Shown: positions 31,133-41,639, counted from the first letter of the stretch. The stretch: 64,000 bases of DNA from Stenotrophomonas indicatrix (GCF_002750975.1 NZ_PEJS01000001.1:3720001-3784000); one strand, 5' to 3'. Numbers and translations are program-made. The notes: generated by a model not told the origin, from the sequence alone.

Positions 31133-31492
31133 TCAGATCGCCAGTTCGGCCTCCACGTCCTGCACCTTGCGCCGCGCCAGGGCGAGGTTGGACTTGGTCC
31201 GGTCCAGCACGATGTAGAAGAACAGGCCCTTCTTCTTCGCCACCGGGCGCATGATGTGATACGCCTTGCCGAGCGAGATCAGGATGTCCTCGATGCCATC
31301 GTTGAGGTTGAGCGAGGCGGCGGTTTTCATCTTCGCGCGGATCACTTCGGTGTTGCCGGCCGCCGCCACTTCCATGTCCATGCCCGAACCGGCCTCGCCC
31401 AGCAGCATGCCGCTTTCGTAGTCGACCAGCGCCACGGCCTGCGCGCCATCGATACCCATCAGTGCAGTCAACGAATCATTCAATCCAGCCAC
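31133..31492 (-). CDS. Roadblock/LC7 domain protein (distal gene of GTPase module)
   Basis: 119 residues forming one roadblock fold: GIDGAQAVALVDYESGMLLG, then a helix, DILISLGKAYHIMRPVAKKK and a beta strand GLFFYIVLDRT. Such proteins act as GTPase-activating or scaffold partners of small Ras-like GTPases in bacteria. It is the last gene of a four-gene minus-strand module, 52 bases after the second roadblock gene. Confidence 0.88.
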   Translation of the reverse strand: MAGLNDSLTALMGIDGAQAVALVDYESGMLLGEAGSGMDMEVAAAGNTEVIRAKMKTAASLNLNDGIEDILISLGKAYHIMRPVAKKKGLFFYIVLDRTKSNLALARRKVQDVEAELAI

Positions 31493-31544
31493 GTTGCACC
31501 CCTCTCAATGTTGGTTCGAGCCCCTCGTTCCCCTGCGGCCGGGC

Positions 31545-31961
31545 TCACGATCCGCTGAGTTCGGCCAGGATCGCCTGGCCACATTCCCTGCTCTGCCACA
31601 GCACCTGGCCGATCACGCTGCGCTGGTCGCAGGCCGCCATCAGCAGCAGCGGCGCTCGCCCCTCGGCCTGGATGGCCAGCATCAGTACCTTGCCGCCGGC
31701 GGCCTCCAGCATCAGCGTCTGCAGATCGCCCAGTGCCAGTTCGCGCCCCACTGCTGCAGCCAGGGCCAGCATCGCGCTGGTCATCGCCGCCAGGCGTTCG
31801 CCACGCCCCTCCGCACCAGCACTGACCAGGGCAAAGCCATCGACGCTGGCCAGCACCACGGTCCGCACCCCTTCCACCCGCTGCTGCAGGTCCTGCAGCA
31901 ACGGCTGCAGGCGCTCGCGCTGCTGCGCGTCCGGCAACGGCGCGCCTTGTCCATCAGCCAT
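31545..31961 (-). CDS. Roadblock/LC7 domain protein (CvnB/MglB-like)
   Basis: About 138 residues: LLQDLQQRVEGVRTVVLASVDGFALVSAG, then a helical stretch and ALGDLQTLMLEAAGGKVLMLAI, the roadblock pattern. The ATG at 31961 overlaps the 3' end of the GTPase gene by eight bases, so production of the GTPase and this partner is likely coupled. An alternative ATG 18 bases upstream is possible. Confidence 0.87.
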   Translation of the reverse strand: MADGQGAPLPDAQQRERLQPLLQDLQQRVEGVRTVVLASVDGFALVSAGAEGRGERLAAMTSAMLALAAAVGRELALGDLQTLMLEAAGGKVLMLAIQAEGRAPLLLMAACDQRSVIGQVLWQSRECGQAILAELSGS

Positions 31962-32502
31962 GTGCGGCCACCAGTGCATGCGCTTCCATTTCGCTCATCA
32001 GTACGTCCATCAGCAGCAGTCCTTGTTCACGATCACGGGCATCCACCGCCAGCAACGGCAGCGGCTGGCCATCGAGCCGGGCGCGCTCGGCCCAGTCATC
32101 CAGTGCCGCTGCCGGCACCTGGTCAAGATGGGTCACCGCCACCACCAGGGCCAATGCCGGACCGAACGGGCGCAGCACTTGCAGGTAGGCGTCCAGCTCG
32201 GCGGCCACCCCGGCACGGCGCGCGTCCAGCAGCAACACCGCACCGCGCGCACCCTGCAGCAGGATCGGCCACAGGAAATCAAAGCGCTGCTGGCCAGGCG
32301 TGCCATACAGGCGCAGCCTCTCGCCGTTGGGCAGGTCGATATCGGCGTAGTCCAGCGCCACCGTGGTCGAAGCCTTGTCGGCACCCGCGCGGTCGCTGTT
32401 GGCTACGTCGGTGTCGACCACCGCACCGGCGGCGATGCTGCGTACCAATGTCGACTTGCCACTGCCCATGCCACCGAGCACCACCACCTTGTGCTCACGC
32501 AT
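31954..32502 (-). CDS. Small Ras-like GTPase of the conservon/MglA type
   Basis: 182 residues. P-loop VVLGGMGSGKSTLV (about 8-21), a G2-region Thr in STTVALDYADI, the switch II motif written YGTPGQQRF as in bacterial CvnD-like GTPases instead of DxxG, and the nucleotide-specificity motif VTHLDQV. ATG at 32502 overlaps the stop of the preceding gene. With two roadblock proteins and a winged-helix-like protein it forms a GTPase switch module; what it controls is unknown. Confidence 0.88.
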   Translation of the reverse strand: MREHKVVVLGGMGSGKSTLVRSIAAGAVVDTDVANSDRAGADKASTTVALDYADIDLPNGERLRLYGTPGQQRFDFLWPILLQGARGAVLLLDARRAGVAAELDAYLQVLRPFGPALALVVAVTHLDQVPAAALDDWAERARLDGQPLPLLAVDARDREQGLLLMDVLMSEMEAHALVAAHG

Positions 32503-33442
32503 CGCGGTCACTCCCGCGCAGCGTGCGCCACAGGCGTGCGAGCAGGCCGTTGTCGGCATTGCTGGCACGCGCACCCGCCGGCGGTACTGCAGGTGCGACC
32601 TGCAGCTGCGCATAACCGCACAGGTAGGCGGCGTGGATGAAATCGCGCACGGCGGCGGCGGGAAGATCCAGCAGCATCGCGCATTCGTCCACCGTGCAGG
32701 CACGCTTGAGCAGCAGCGAACATAGACGGAAGCCATCGTGATCGTGGCCGAGCACGCGGAAGTCCGGCCAGCGCAGCAGCTTCACCGACGCCCCGCGCAG
32801 GCGCTCATCCAACGCCTGCCAGTGACGGCTGCGCTGCGCCCATTGCCACAGCAACGGACGCAACGGCAGTCGCGTGCGGTCACCCGCCAGTGCCTGCAGC
32901 TGCGCTGGCAGCAGCGCATCCAGATAAAGATGCTCGAAGCCGTGTGCCAGCCGCTCCACCAGCACCGTAGCCGGCTCGTGCAGCAGCACCGCCTGGTCCT
33001 GCTCCAGATCCAGCAGCAGCAGCGGCTCTGCGCCCTCGCCCAGCAGCGCCTGGCCCTGCCGCGATGGCAGCCGCTCGCGCAGCAGGCGGGTGATCGCATG
33101 CGCGCCGTCAGCCAAGCGGATCGGTGTCGCGTCGGTGCCGGTCTGCATGCCGCGCAGCGCCCGTCCTATCGCGCCATCATCCAGTACGTCCTGGCCGCCA
33201 TCGCCCTCGCGCAACTGGCCGCCGAGGTCCTCGATCCAGCAGTGCAGCCGCGGGCGCTGCTGGCGCATGCGCAGTGCCGCGTTGCGCAGCGCTGGCGTAT
33301 CGCGGATCACCAGCAGATCGCAGTCGTCCAGGTCCTGGCTGCGGCGGATCTGCCCGTCCGGCAGCGCCGAGGCCAGCCGCAGCCTCTGCAGCAGGGCCTG
33401 TTCGCCCTGGATGTCGGTTCCCACTACGAGCACGCGTGCCAT
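32495..33442 (-). CDS. Putative regulator with C-terminal winged-helix-like region, first gene of GTPase module
   Basis: 315 residues from ATG 33442 (MARVLVVGTDIQGEQ). The N-terminus looks receiver-like but I could not place a phosphorylation site. The C-terminus (LLLKRACTVDECAMLLDLPAAAVRDFI and following) has the helix spacing of a winged helix, comparable to the DUF742/CvnC component of Streptomyces conservons. The middle is Leu/Arg-rich and unassigned. It overlaps the GTPase gene by eight bases. Function inferred only from context. Confidence 0.65.
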   Translation of the reverse strand: MARVLVVGTDIQGEQALLQRLRLASALPDGQIRRSQDLDDCDLLVIRDTPALRNAALRMRQQRPRLHCWIEDLGGQLREGDGGQDVLDDGAIGRALRGMQTGTDATPIRLADGAHAITRLLRERLPSRQGQALLGEGAEPLLLLDLEQDQAVLLHEPATVLVERLAHGFEHLYLDALLPAQLQALAGDRTRLPLRPLLWQWAQRSRHWQALDERLRGASVKLLRWPDFRVLGHDHDGFRLCSLLLKRACTVDECAMLLDLPAAAVRDFIHAAYLCGYAQLQVAPAVPPAGARASNADNGLLARLWRTLRGSDRDA

Positions 33443-33666
33443 CCGTGTTCCCCGTGCGACCACCTCCCCGGCGGTCTCGCATCGCCAAGGCTAGGCCATG
33501 GCTTGCCGCCATCGTCGTGATCGACTGCTCATATTGGTGGCAGTGGTGAACATGCATGCGTCCGTTCTGCGACGGCCATCGCGGGCAAGTTTCATGCCGT
33601 GTTGACGGCGTTCCGACAGATGACGGATTTCACGGTTCCGGGCCCGAGTACATCCACGCCATGGGT

Positions 33667-33705
33667 GGGGTCAGATCCCTCTGCGGTACAGAGGGATCTG
33701 ACCCC
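33667..33705. repeat. Long perfect hairpin with GGGTCAGATCCC core
   Basis: Arms GGGGTCAGATCCCTCT (33667-33682) and AGAGGGATCTGACCCC (33690-33705) are perfectly complementary over 16 bases with a seven-base loop. The left arm runs directly out of the SMAG-like ATCCACGCC half. No close copy elsewhere in this window. Confidence 0.75.
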
Positions 33706-33713
33706 AGGCCCGC

Positions 33714-33748
33714 AAAAAAGAAACCCGCGCCGGAGCGCGGGTTTCTTT
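33714..33748 (-). terminator. Intrinsic terminator of icd
   Basis: Stem AAAGAAACCCGCGC/GCGCGGGTTTCTTT with a CGGA loop, 26 bases past the icd stop in its direction. The A-run at 33714-33719 gives U residues on the minus strand. Confidence 0.88.
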
Positions 33749-33774
33749 CCAGGTCTCAACCGGGCGGCGATGAA

Positions 33775-36066
<2,292 letters not shown>

Positions 36067-36191
36067 TCACTTTCCCCGCCGCCGTCAGGGTGGGCGCGCG
36101 CCGGGGAAACCCCTGCATTGTCGCGTTTTCAGCCGCGCGGGGCAAAGCCGTGCCATACGCGGCGGTACTGCACGCCGGCAACGCTGTGATC

Positions 36192-36279
36192 CATCCACGC
36201 ATGGCGTGGGTCTGCGGAAACATCGCCGCGCGAGGATCGGCCAGGTGTCTGCACCTGTAGATCCACGCCATGCGTGGAT
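36192..36279. repeat. SMAG/REP pair, ATCCACGC type, upstream of icd
   Basis: ATCCACGCATGGCGTGGGTC (left, inverted) and GTAGATCCACGCCATGCGTG (right) lie about 45 bases apart. They fall in the 371-base gap 35998-36368 between the start of icd and the stop of the next gene; the rest of that gap shows no gene. Confidence 0.82.
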
Positions 36280-36304
36280 GAGGCGTTCCCGCAAAACCGC
36301 CAAC

Positions 36305-36334
36305 AAAAAAGGACGCAGCCTCGCGGCTGCGTCC
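36305..36334 (-). terminator. Intrinsic terminator of the lipoprotein gene
   Basis: Stem GGACGCAGCC/GGCTGCGTCC with a TCGC loop; six adenines to its left give a U tract on the minus strand, 35 bases after the lipoprotein stop. Confidence 0.88.
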
Positions 36335-36368
36335 ATCGTGAGTCCAACCGGGAGAGAGTCGGCGGGAC

Positions 36369-36872
36369 TTACTTGACCTCGAACTCCTGCGGCGTTCCGG
36401 CCGCCTTACCATCAACCATGACTTCGGCGCGGTACTTGCCGGCCGGCCAGCCATTGGCATTCTTGAAGGTGATGTTGGTGGTCTCTGCACCGCTGGTGTT
36501 CAGGGTTGCGTTCTGCTCACCGGCCACCTGGCCATCCTGGAAGGTCAGCTTGGCGCCGACGGTGACATTGTTGGCCGCGCCATCGGTCTTCACCGAGACG
36601 ATGACATCGTCCTTCGGCGCGAACAGGGCGGCCGTGGTGACCGACTTGTCAGCTGCGGCGGTCTTGCCGACAGTGACCGCCGATACCGCTACGGCCGATG
36701 CAGCCATCGGCGGCGGTGCGCCGGTCATCGGCGCGGGCGCCTCGGCCGGCGTGGTTGCCGCCGGAGCCGCGTTGTTGTCTGCGGTTTCTTCCTTCTTCTT
36801 GCAGCCCACCAGGGCGACGCTGCCCAGCAGCGCGGCCAGCAGGGCATTCTGAAGCGGGGTCGTCTTGATCAT
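36369..36872 (-). CDS. Predicted small lipoprotein
   Basis: 167 residues from ATG 36872. Signal peptide with lipobox ALVGC (Cys24) followed by KKK, then an Ala/Pro/Thr-rich linker (about 28-75) and a beta-rich domain with two or three strands (DDVIVSVKTDG, NVTVGAKLTFQDGQ, GKYRAEVMVDGKAAGTPQEFEV). The C-terminal pattern resembles an Ig-like fold, but no family was recognised. It sits just downstream of the LysM gene on the same strand with a 47-base gap, suggesting a shared envelope role. Confidence 0.78.
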   Translation of the reverse strand: MIKTTPLQNALLAALLGSVALVGCKKKEETADNNAAPAATTPAEAPAPMTGAPPPMAASAVAVSAVTVGKTAAADKSVTTAALFAPKDDVIVSVKTDGAANNVTVGAKLTFQDGQVAGEQNATLNTSGAETTNITFKNANGWPAGKYRAEVMVDGKAAGTPQEFEVK

Positions 36873-36919
36873 TCGGGATTCCTCCAAGGATTGTTCGGAC
36901 GGCGATTGGATCGCCGGTA

Positions 36920-37213
36920 TTACTTCGGCGGCAGTTTCAGGGTCTGGCCCGGGAAGATCTTGTCCGGGTCGTCGAGCACATCGCGGTTGGCTTCGAAGAT
37001 CTTCTTCCAGGCGTTGGCATCGCCCAGGTGCTGCTTGGCGATCTTCGACAGCGAATCACCCTTCTGCACGGTGTAGGTGCCACCGCTGACCACCTCGGCG
37101 GTACTGTCCACCGAAGCACTGACGCCGGAAAAGTCCGCCTTGGGGACCTGCTGGGCGGTACTGTCGACGCTGCCACTGACGCCGGAGAAATCGGCTTTCT
37201 TCTCGGTACTCAT
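36920..37213 (-). CDS. Small LysM domain protein
   Basis: 97 residues, too short for a signal peptide and lacking one. Residues 1-42 hold two near-identical repeats (KADFSGVSGSVDSTAQQV and KADFSGVSASVDSTAEVV). The C-terminal LysM domain is TYTVQKGDSLSKIAKQHLG to IFPGQTLKLPPK. LysM domains bind peptidoglycan; this layout resembles the small YgaU/BON-less LysM proteins. Start ATG at 37213 is chosen because the sequence upstream loses similarity and codon character. Confidence 0.85.
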   Translation of the reverse strand: MSTEKKADFSGVSGSVDSTAQQVPKADFSGVSASVDSTAEVVSGGTYTVQKGDSLSKIAKQHLGDANAWKKIFEANRDVLDDPDKIFPGQTLKLPPK

Positions 37214-37330
37214 CCACACACTCCCGTCTGTATGACTACATGGCTGGCACGGTGTCATAGAGGTTGTTAAATGGGGATGGTGCCGATGTGAAGCCGCCCC
37301 CCGGGGCGGCTGAACAATCGGGGCCCAACC

Positions 37331-37399
37331 GGTTTGCCGGGCCATGCCGGGCGGCTCCGTATGGGGCCGCTGCGCTCGCCGGGCATGGCCCGGCGCTAC
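37331..37399. repeat. SMAG/REP pair with one decayed half
   Basis: The right copy (CGCCGGGCATGGCCCGGCGC then TAC) is intact; the left copy (GCCGGGCCATGCCGGGCGG) has lost the GTAG head and has a shifted stem. It lies between the LysM gene and queF. Confidence 0.78.
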
Positions 37400-37418
37400 C
37401 TGTAACCGCCTGCGGCGG

Positions 37419-38237
37419 TTACTGCCGCAGTTCGCGGTAGGTCGCGGCCGGGGCGGCAATGCCAGGGCTGGCGCGCCACGGGTTGATGTCCAGGCCACCG
37501 CGACGGGTATAGCGGGCTTCGACTTCCAGCCACTGCGGCCGGCAGCGCGCGGACACTTCACTGAAGATGCGCTCGACGCACTGCTCATGGAACTCCGCGT
37601 GCTCGCGGTAGCTGACCAGGTAGCGCAGCAGGCCGGCACGATCGATCTGCGGGCCGCAGTAGCGCAGGCTGACAGTGGCCCAGTCCGGCTGCCCGGTGAC
37701 CGGGCAGTTGGACTTCAGCAGGGCCGAGACCAGGGTCTCCTCCACCAGCGCATCGGCGTTGGCCGACAGGTAGTCCGCCTGTGGCGGGCCATAGCAGTCG
37801 ATGTCCACCTCAAGGCCGTCGATCGACTCGCCCAGCGGTGATTCGCGCAACGCCGGCAGGCCGAACGTGACCTGGACCGGGGCGCCGGCGCAGGCCGACA
37901 GGTCGGCGACGAGGCGCTCGCGCAGGGCTTCGGCACTGTCGATGCAGGTGCTGTTGAGGGAGTTCAGGTACAGCTTGAACGACTTCGATTCGATCAACCG
38001 CGGCGACGTGCACGGCACCTGCACGGTGGCGACGGCGACCTGCGGTTTGCCACGCGGGTCAAGCCAGCTCAGCTCGAAGGCGTGCCAGCGGTCATGGCCG
38101 ACGAAGGGCAGCGCGGCCTCGTCCAGACCGATCTCGGCACGGGCGCCGACGCGCGGGATGGGAAACAGCAGGCCGGGATCGTACTGCGACGGGTAACTGA
38201 CCTCGCGACCGAGGCTGGAATCCTGTGGGGTGTTCAT
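37419..38237 (-). CDS. queF: NADPH-dependent 7-cyano-7-deazaguanine reductase
   Basis: Reduces preQ0 to preQ1 in queuosine synthesis. 272 residues, the long (bimodular) QueF type. The substrate-specific motif [13 protein letters not shown] is present, and the catalytic cysteine is Cys178 in [13 protein letters not shown]-terminal motif [12 protein letters not shown]. Monocistronic; its upstream region is the 38.3-38.8 kb composite repeat. Confidence 0.96.
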   Translation of the reverse strand: MNTPQDSSLGREVSYPSQYDPGLLFPIPRVGARAEIGLDEAALPFVGHDRWHAFELSWLDPRGKPQVAVATVQVPCTSPRLIESKSFKLYLNSLNSTCIDSAEALRERLVADLSACAGAPVQVTFGLPALRESPLGESIDGLEVDIDCYGPPQADYLSANADALVEETLVSALLKSNCPVTGQPDWATVSLRYCGPQIDRAGLLRYLVSYREHAEFHEQCVERIFSEVSARCRPQWLEVEARYTRRGGLDINPWRASPGIAAPAATYRELRQ

Positions 38238-38345
38238 GGTGCTTATTGTATCGCGCGCAGAGCGGGCCTTCGGCCGGGGCGGCCAACGGCGGAGCCCCTC
38301 CGTGGTGGGGTTGGTTGGTCGCGGGAAGCCCCAACTCCCGGGTGC

Positions 38346-38449
38346 GGGCCGGGCGGGTGGGGCTGGCGGGGACGCCGTGAATCCGTCCTTGGAGGCTTAG
38401 CCGCGCCATCCATGGCGCGGATACCCCGCCACCCCCCCCCGCCCGGCCC
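38346..38449 (-). repeat. Long stem-loop A1 of composite repeat A
   Basis: G-rich left arm (38346-38371) and C-rich right arm (38424-38449) pair imperfectly over about 26 bases around a 52-nt loop. On the minus strand the loop reads CGCGCCATGGATGGCGCG near its start, then AAGCCTCCAAGGACGGATTC and ends ACGGCGT. The same loop plan, in the opposite orientation, recurs at A2, 156 bases away, and at B1 and B2 near 57 kb. Confidence 0.8.
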
Positions 38450-38605
38450 CCAGACACATTTCTGCCGCCGATCCACCACGGGAAAGATCAGAAAAATCAA
38501 AATCAAAAACCGATGCTTCAGACGTTCATGATGTCCGCCGTGTCGACCAAGGTCGACACCTACCAAAGCAGGATGTCGTTCCGACAGCTGCGGGAAGCTG
38601 TCGAA

Positions 38606-38707
38606 GGCGGGGTGGGTCCGGTTGCGGGGGTGTCCGCGGCATGGATGCCGCGGCCAAGCCCCCATGGACGGGTTTACGGCGTCCCCCGCAACCGGACCCA
38701 CCCCGCC
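38606..38707 (+). repeat. Long stem-loop A2 of composite repeat A
   Basis: Perfect 25-base arms (38606-38630 and 38683-38707, starting GGCGGGGTGGG) enclose a 52-nt loop. The loop holds the inner palindrome CGCGGCATGGATGCCGCG, then AAGCCCCCATGGACGGG and TTTACGGCGT. Loop length and plan match B2, while the arm sequence differs. Confidence 0.88.
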
Positions 38708-38728
38708 ATCCCACGGATAGCCCGCTTC

Positions 38729-38754
38729 TGCTGTTGCTGTTGCTGTTGCTGTTG
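38729..38754. repeat. Hexanucleotide tract, short version
   Basis: About four tandem units of CTGTTG (GCTGTTGCTGTTGCTGTTG) between stem-loop A2 and the tail hairpin. The equivalent tract near 57.3 kb has about eleven units, two of them changed to CAGTTG. Confidence 0.85.
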
Positions 38755-38758
38755 AGGT

Positions 38759-38781
38759 TGCCGGCCAGCGGCCGGCACTAC
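38759..38781. repeat. Single SMAG-like hairpin, GCCGGCC type
   Basis: TGCCGGCCAGCGGCCGGCAC then TAC. On the minus strand this is GTAG followed by TGCCGGCC-GC-TGGCCGGCA, a third stem type with the same GTAG head. Confidence 0.72.
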
Positions 38782-38794
38782 CGCTTCGGCGGGT

Positions 38795-38811
38795 GCAGGG
38801 CGCAGCCCTGC
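38795..38811 (-). terminator. Tail hairpin of composite repeat A
   Basis: GCAGGGC-GCA-GCCCTGC, 10 bases past the stop of the M20 gene on the minus strand. The copy at 57388-57406 has identical arms with a longer loop and the same GCGGGT flank. No U tract. Confidence 0.55.
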
Positions 38812-38820
38812 CGGAAACCC

Positions 38821-40140
38821 TCAACCCGCCGGGGTGCCCGCACCATGCAGGTAATCCAGGCTCACCTGCAGCAGCGCACGGAATCCGACATCCAGCGCCT
38901 TCTCATCCAGCAGGAACTTCGGCGAATGGTTGGCCGGCGCCGTCGCCGGGTCGATGCCCACGCTGGTGGAACCGACGAAGAAGAACATGCCCGGCACTTC
39001 CTTGGCGTACAGCGAGAAATCCTCCGCGCCCATCTGCAGCGGCGGCTCGTACACGTTGTCCTTGCCCACCACCGCCTGCAGGCTCGGCAGCATCTTCGCG
39101 GTCAGCGCCGGGTCGTTCACCGTGGCCGGGTTGCCTTCCGATTCGTAGATGTCGGTCACCGCCTTGGCCCCATGCGCGGCAGCGGTGTGATCGGCCACGT
39201 TGCGCAGGTCGGCGAAGATCTGCTGGCGCATGCCTTCGTCGAAGGTGCGGATGGTGCCGACCATCTCCACTTCATCGGGAATGATGTTGTAGCGGATGCC
39301 GCCGTTGATCGCGCCGAAGGTCAGCACCGCCGGCTGCTTGGACAGGTTGGCGCGGCGGCTGACGATGGTCTGTGCGGTGCCGATCAGATCAGCAGTGGCC
39401 ACGATCGGATCCACGCCGTTCCACGGTGCCGAGCCATGGGTCTGGCGGCCGATCACCTTGATGCCGAAACGATCGGACGCGGCCATCAGCGGGCCACCGC
39501 GCACCGCGATCTGCCCTGCCTGCACGCTGGAGAACACATGCAGGCCGAACACCGCCTCGGGCTTGAAGTCGGCAAACAGGCCTTCCTTCAGCATCAGCGC
39601 CGCACCGCCCTCTTCCGGCGGCGGCGCACCTTCTTCGGACGGCTGGAAGATCAGCATCACCTGGCCCGGCAGGTCCTTCTTCATCGCCACCAGCGCTTCG
39701 GCCACGCCCAGCAGGGTGGCAGTGTGCGCGTCATGGCCACAGGCATGCATCACGCCTACGGTCTGCCCGCGGTACTGCGCGGTGGCCTTGGAAGCGAACG
39801 GCAGGCCGGTCTGCTCGGTCACCGGCAGTGCGTCCATGTCCGCGCGCAGGGCGATCTTCGGGCCCGGCTTGCCGCCTTCGATGATCGCCACCACGCCGTG
39901 GTGGGCAATGCCGGTCTTCGGCTTCAGGCCCATCGCGCGCAGGCGCTTGGCGACCTCGGCGGAGGTGCGTTCCTCGCGATTGGACAGTTCCGGGTGCTGA
40001 TGGAAATCGCGCCGCCATTCCACCACCTTGGCCTGCAGGCGCTGTGCGGCAGCGGTCACTTCCGGGCGCTGCGCGTCCTCGGCGTGGGCAAGGGCCGGCA
40101 GGGCCAGCAGCAGGGCGGACAGCAGCAACGAACGGCGCAT
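38821..40140 (-). CDS. Exported M20 family amidohydrolase
   Basis: Zinc-dependent hydrolase of the M20D (hippurate hydrolase/IAA-amino acid hydrolase-like) group. 439 residues with a cleavable signal peptide (MRRSLLLSALLLALPALAHA), so it acts in the periplasm or outside. Motifs: HQHPELSNRE, ALRADMDALPV, MHACGHDAHTA (metal ligands), FQPSEEG and QMGAEDFS. ATG at 40140 places the basic signal start. Substrate unknown. It stands alone, divergent from smeIJK. Confidence 0.9.
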   Translation of the reverse strand: MRRSLLLSALLLALPALAHAEDAQRPEVTAAAQRLQAKVVEWRRDFHQHPELSNREERTSAEVAKRLRAMGLKPKTGIAHHGVVAIIEGGKPGPKIALRADMDALPVTEQTGLPFASKATAQYRGQTVGVMHACGHDAHTATLLGVAEALVAMKKDLPGQVMLIFQPSEEGAPPPEEGGAALMLKEGLFADFKPEAVFGLHVFSSVQAGQIAVRGGPLMAASDRFGIKVIGRQTHGSAPWNGVDPIVATADLIGTAQTIVSRRANLSKQPAVLTFGAINGGIRYNIIPDEVEMVGTIRTFDEGMRQQIFADLRNVADHTAAAHGAKAVTDIYESEGNPATVNDPALTAKMLPSLQAVVGKDNVYEPPLQMGAEDFSLYAKEVPGMFFFVGSTSVGIDPATAPANHSPKFLLDEKALDVGFRALLQVSLDYLHGAGTPAG

Positions 40141-40326
40141 CTCGATCTCCACGGAAGGGGTCTGCACCTGAATGTAGGGCAACCTTGCCGTTACGGGAAC
40201 CTCCAGCGTCGTCCATCTGTCTGAGCGCCCGTCCCATCCGTCATGCAGGAAACCCGGTGGGCCACAGGTATGCTTTGTGCATTGCCACCCGGGGTGCCAC
40301 CCCGTCCAGCCCTCTTGGAGTCTTGA

Positions 40327-41565
40327 ATGTCACGTGTTTGGAAGATCGTGCTGCTGGTCGTGGCGGTGCTGGTGCTTGCCGTGGTCGGCCTGCGCGTACT
40401 CGGTGGCGGCAAGGACAAGGCTGCCGGGCAGCAGGCAGGCGCCGGCCAGGGGGGGGAAGATCCCGATGCCGGCCCGGTGCCGGTGACCGTGGTCGATGCT
40501 GCGCGCCAGGACGTGCCGGTGTATGCCAGCGCACTGGGCACGGTGACCGCGATGAACACCGTGACGGTCAGCCCGCAGGTGGGCGGCCAGCTGATGAGCC
40601 TCAATTTCCGCGAAGGCCAGGAAGTGAAGAAGGGCGACGTGCTGGCGGTGATCGACCCGCGCACCGCCCAGGCCAGCTATGACCAGGCCGTTGCATCCAA
40701 GCGCCAGAACGAAGCCCTGCTGGCCACCGCACGCTCGAACTACCAGCGCTCGAACGCGCCGGAGTACCGCCAGTTCGTGGCCAAGACCGATCTGGATACA
40801 CAACGAAACCAGGTGGCACAGTACGAAAGCGCAGTGGCGGCCAATGAAGCCAGCATGCGTTCGGCGCAGGTGCAGCTGCAGTACACCCGGGTCACCGCGC
40901 CGATCACCGGTATCGCCGGCATCCGCGCAGTCGACGCCGGCAACGTGGTCAACGCCGGTACCGCACTGGTCACCCTGACCCAGATCCATCCGATCCACGT
41001 GCTGTTCAACCTGCCCGAACGCCAGCTCGGCGACGTGCGCCAGGCGCAGGCCGCCGGCAGCGTGCCGGTCGCAGCGCTGGACCGCGCCGATTCGCACGTG
41101 CTCAGCGGCGACGGCAAGCTGGACGTGGTCGACAACCTGATCAGCGCCGACAGCGGCACCTTCAAGGCACGCGCGGTGTTCGACAACACCGACAACGGCC
41201 TGTGGCCGGGCCAGTTCGTCAATGTGCGCATGCAGCTGCGCACCATCGGCGGCGGCGTGGTGATCCCGACCCAGGCAGTGCTGCGTGGCCCGGACGGCGA
41301 GTACGTCTACGTCGTGCAGGGCGACAACACGGTGAAGATGCAGACCGTGCGCAGTGGCGTGGAAGTGGGCGACAGCCAGGTGCAGATCGCCGAAGGCCTG
41401 AAGGGCGGCGAGCGCGTGGTCAGCGAAGGCCAGTTCCGCCTGAAGCCGGGCAGCAAGGTGACCGCGCTGAAGCCGGGCGAAACCCCGGCCGCACCGACCG
41501 AGGCCGAACTGAAGGCCGCCGAACAGAAGAGTGGCGGCGGCCGCCGCGGTGGTGGCCCGCGCTGA
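40327..41565 (+). CDS. smeI: RND efflux periplasmic adaptor subunit
   Basis: Membrane-fusion protein of a tripartite multidrug pump. 412 residues: N-terminal anchor helix (about 5-25), lipoyl/barrel-sandwich half-motif (VTVSPQVGGQLMSLNFREGQEVKKGDVLAVIDPR), alpha-hairpin, beta-barrel (GTFKARAVFDNTDNGLWPGQFV) and a Gly/Arg-rich tail. The following two RND genes make the mdtABC-like layout that in S. maltophilia is smeIJK; the symbol rests on this layout. No dedicated outer-membrane gene or regulator is adjacent, so a shared TolC is likely. Confidence 0.9.
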   Translation: MSRVWKIVLLVVAVLVLAVVGLRVLGGGKDKAAGQQAGAGQGGEDPDAGPVPVTVVDAARQDVPVYASALGTVTAMNTVTVSPQVGGQLMSLNFREGQEVKKGDVLAVIDPRTAQASYDQAVASKRQNEALLATARSNYQRSNAPEYRQFVAKTDLDTQRNQVAQYESAVAANEASMRSAQVQLQYTRVTAPITGIAGIRAVDAGNVVNAGTALVTLTQIHPIHVLFNLPERQLGDVRQAQAAGSVPVAALDRADSHVLSGDGKLDVVDNLISADSGTFKARAVFDNTDNGLWPGQFVNVRMQLRTIGGGVVIPTQAVLRGPDGEYVYVVQGDNTVKMQTVRSGVEVGDSQVQIAEGLKGGERVVSEGQFRLKPGSKVTALKPGETPAAPTEAELKAAEQKSGGGRRGGGPR

Positions 41566-41639
41566 GCGCAGGCCCCTGCTCTTCCCCGCGCCGGCGATCC
41601 CGCCGGCGCTGCCATTGAAGTGCCAGCAAGGATCAGTCC

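Larger units (their letters stand above)
33443..33774. other. Intergenic region upstream of the GTPase module
   Basis: About 330 bases with no gene. It contains the module's promoter region, a single SMAG-like half (GTACATCCACGCC, 33648-33660), the 16-base-arm hairpin and the icd terminator listed separately. Confidence 0.6.

Noticed and set aside
38821..38840. Start of the M20 gene at 40182 with a longer N-terminus
   Set aside because: The extra residues have no signal-peptide character, while the ATG at 40140 opens a good signal peptide.
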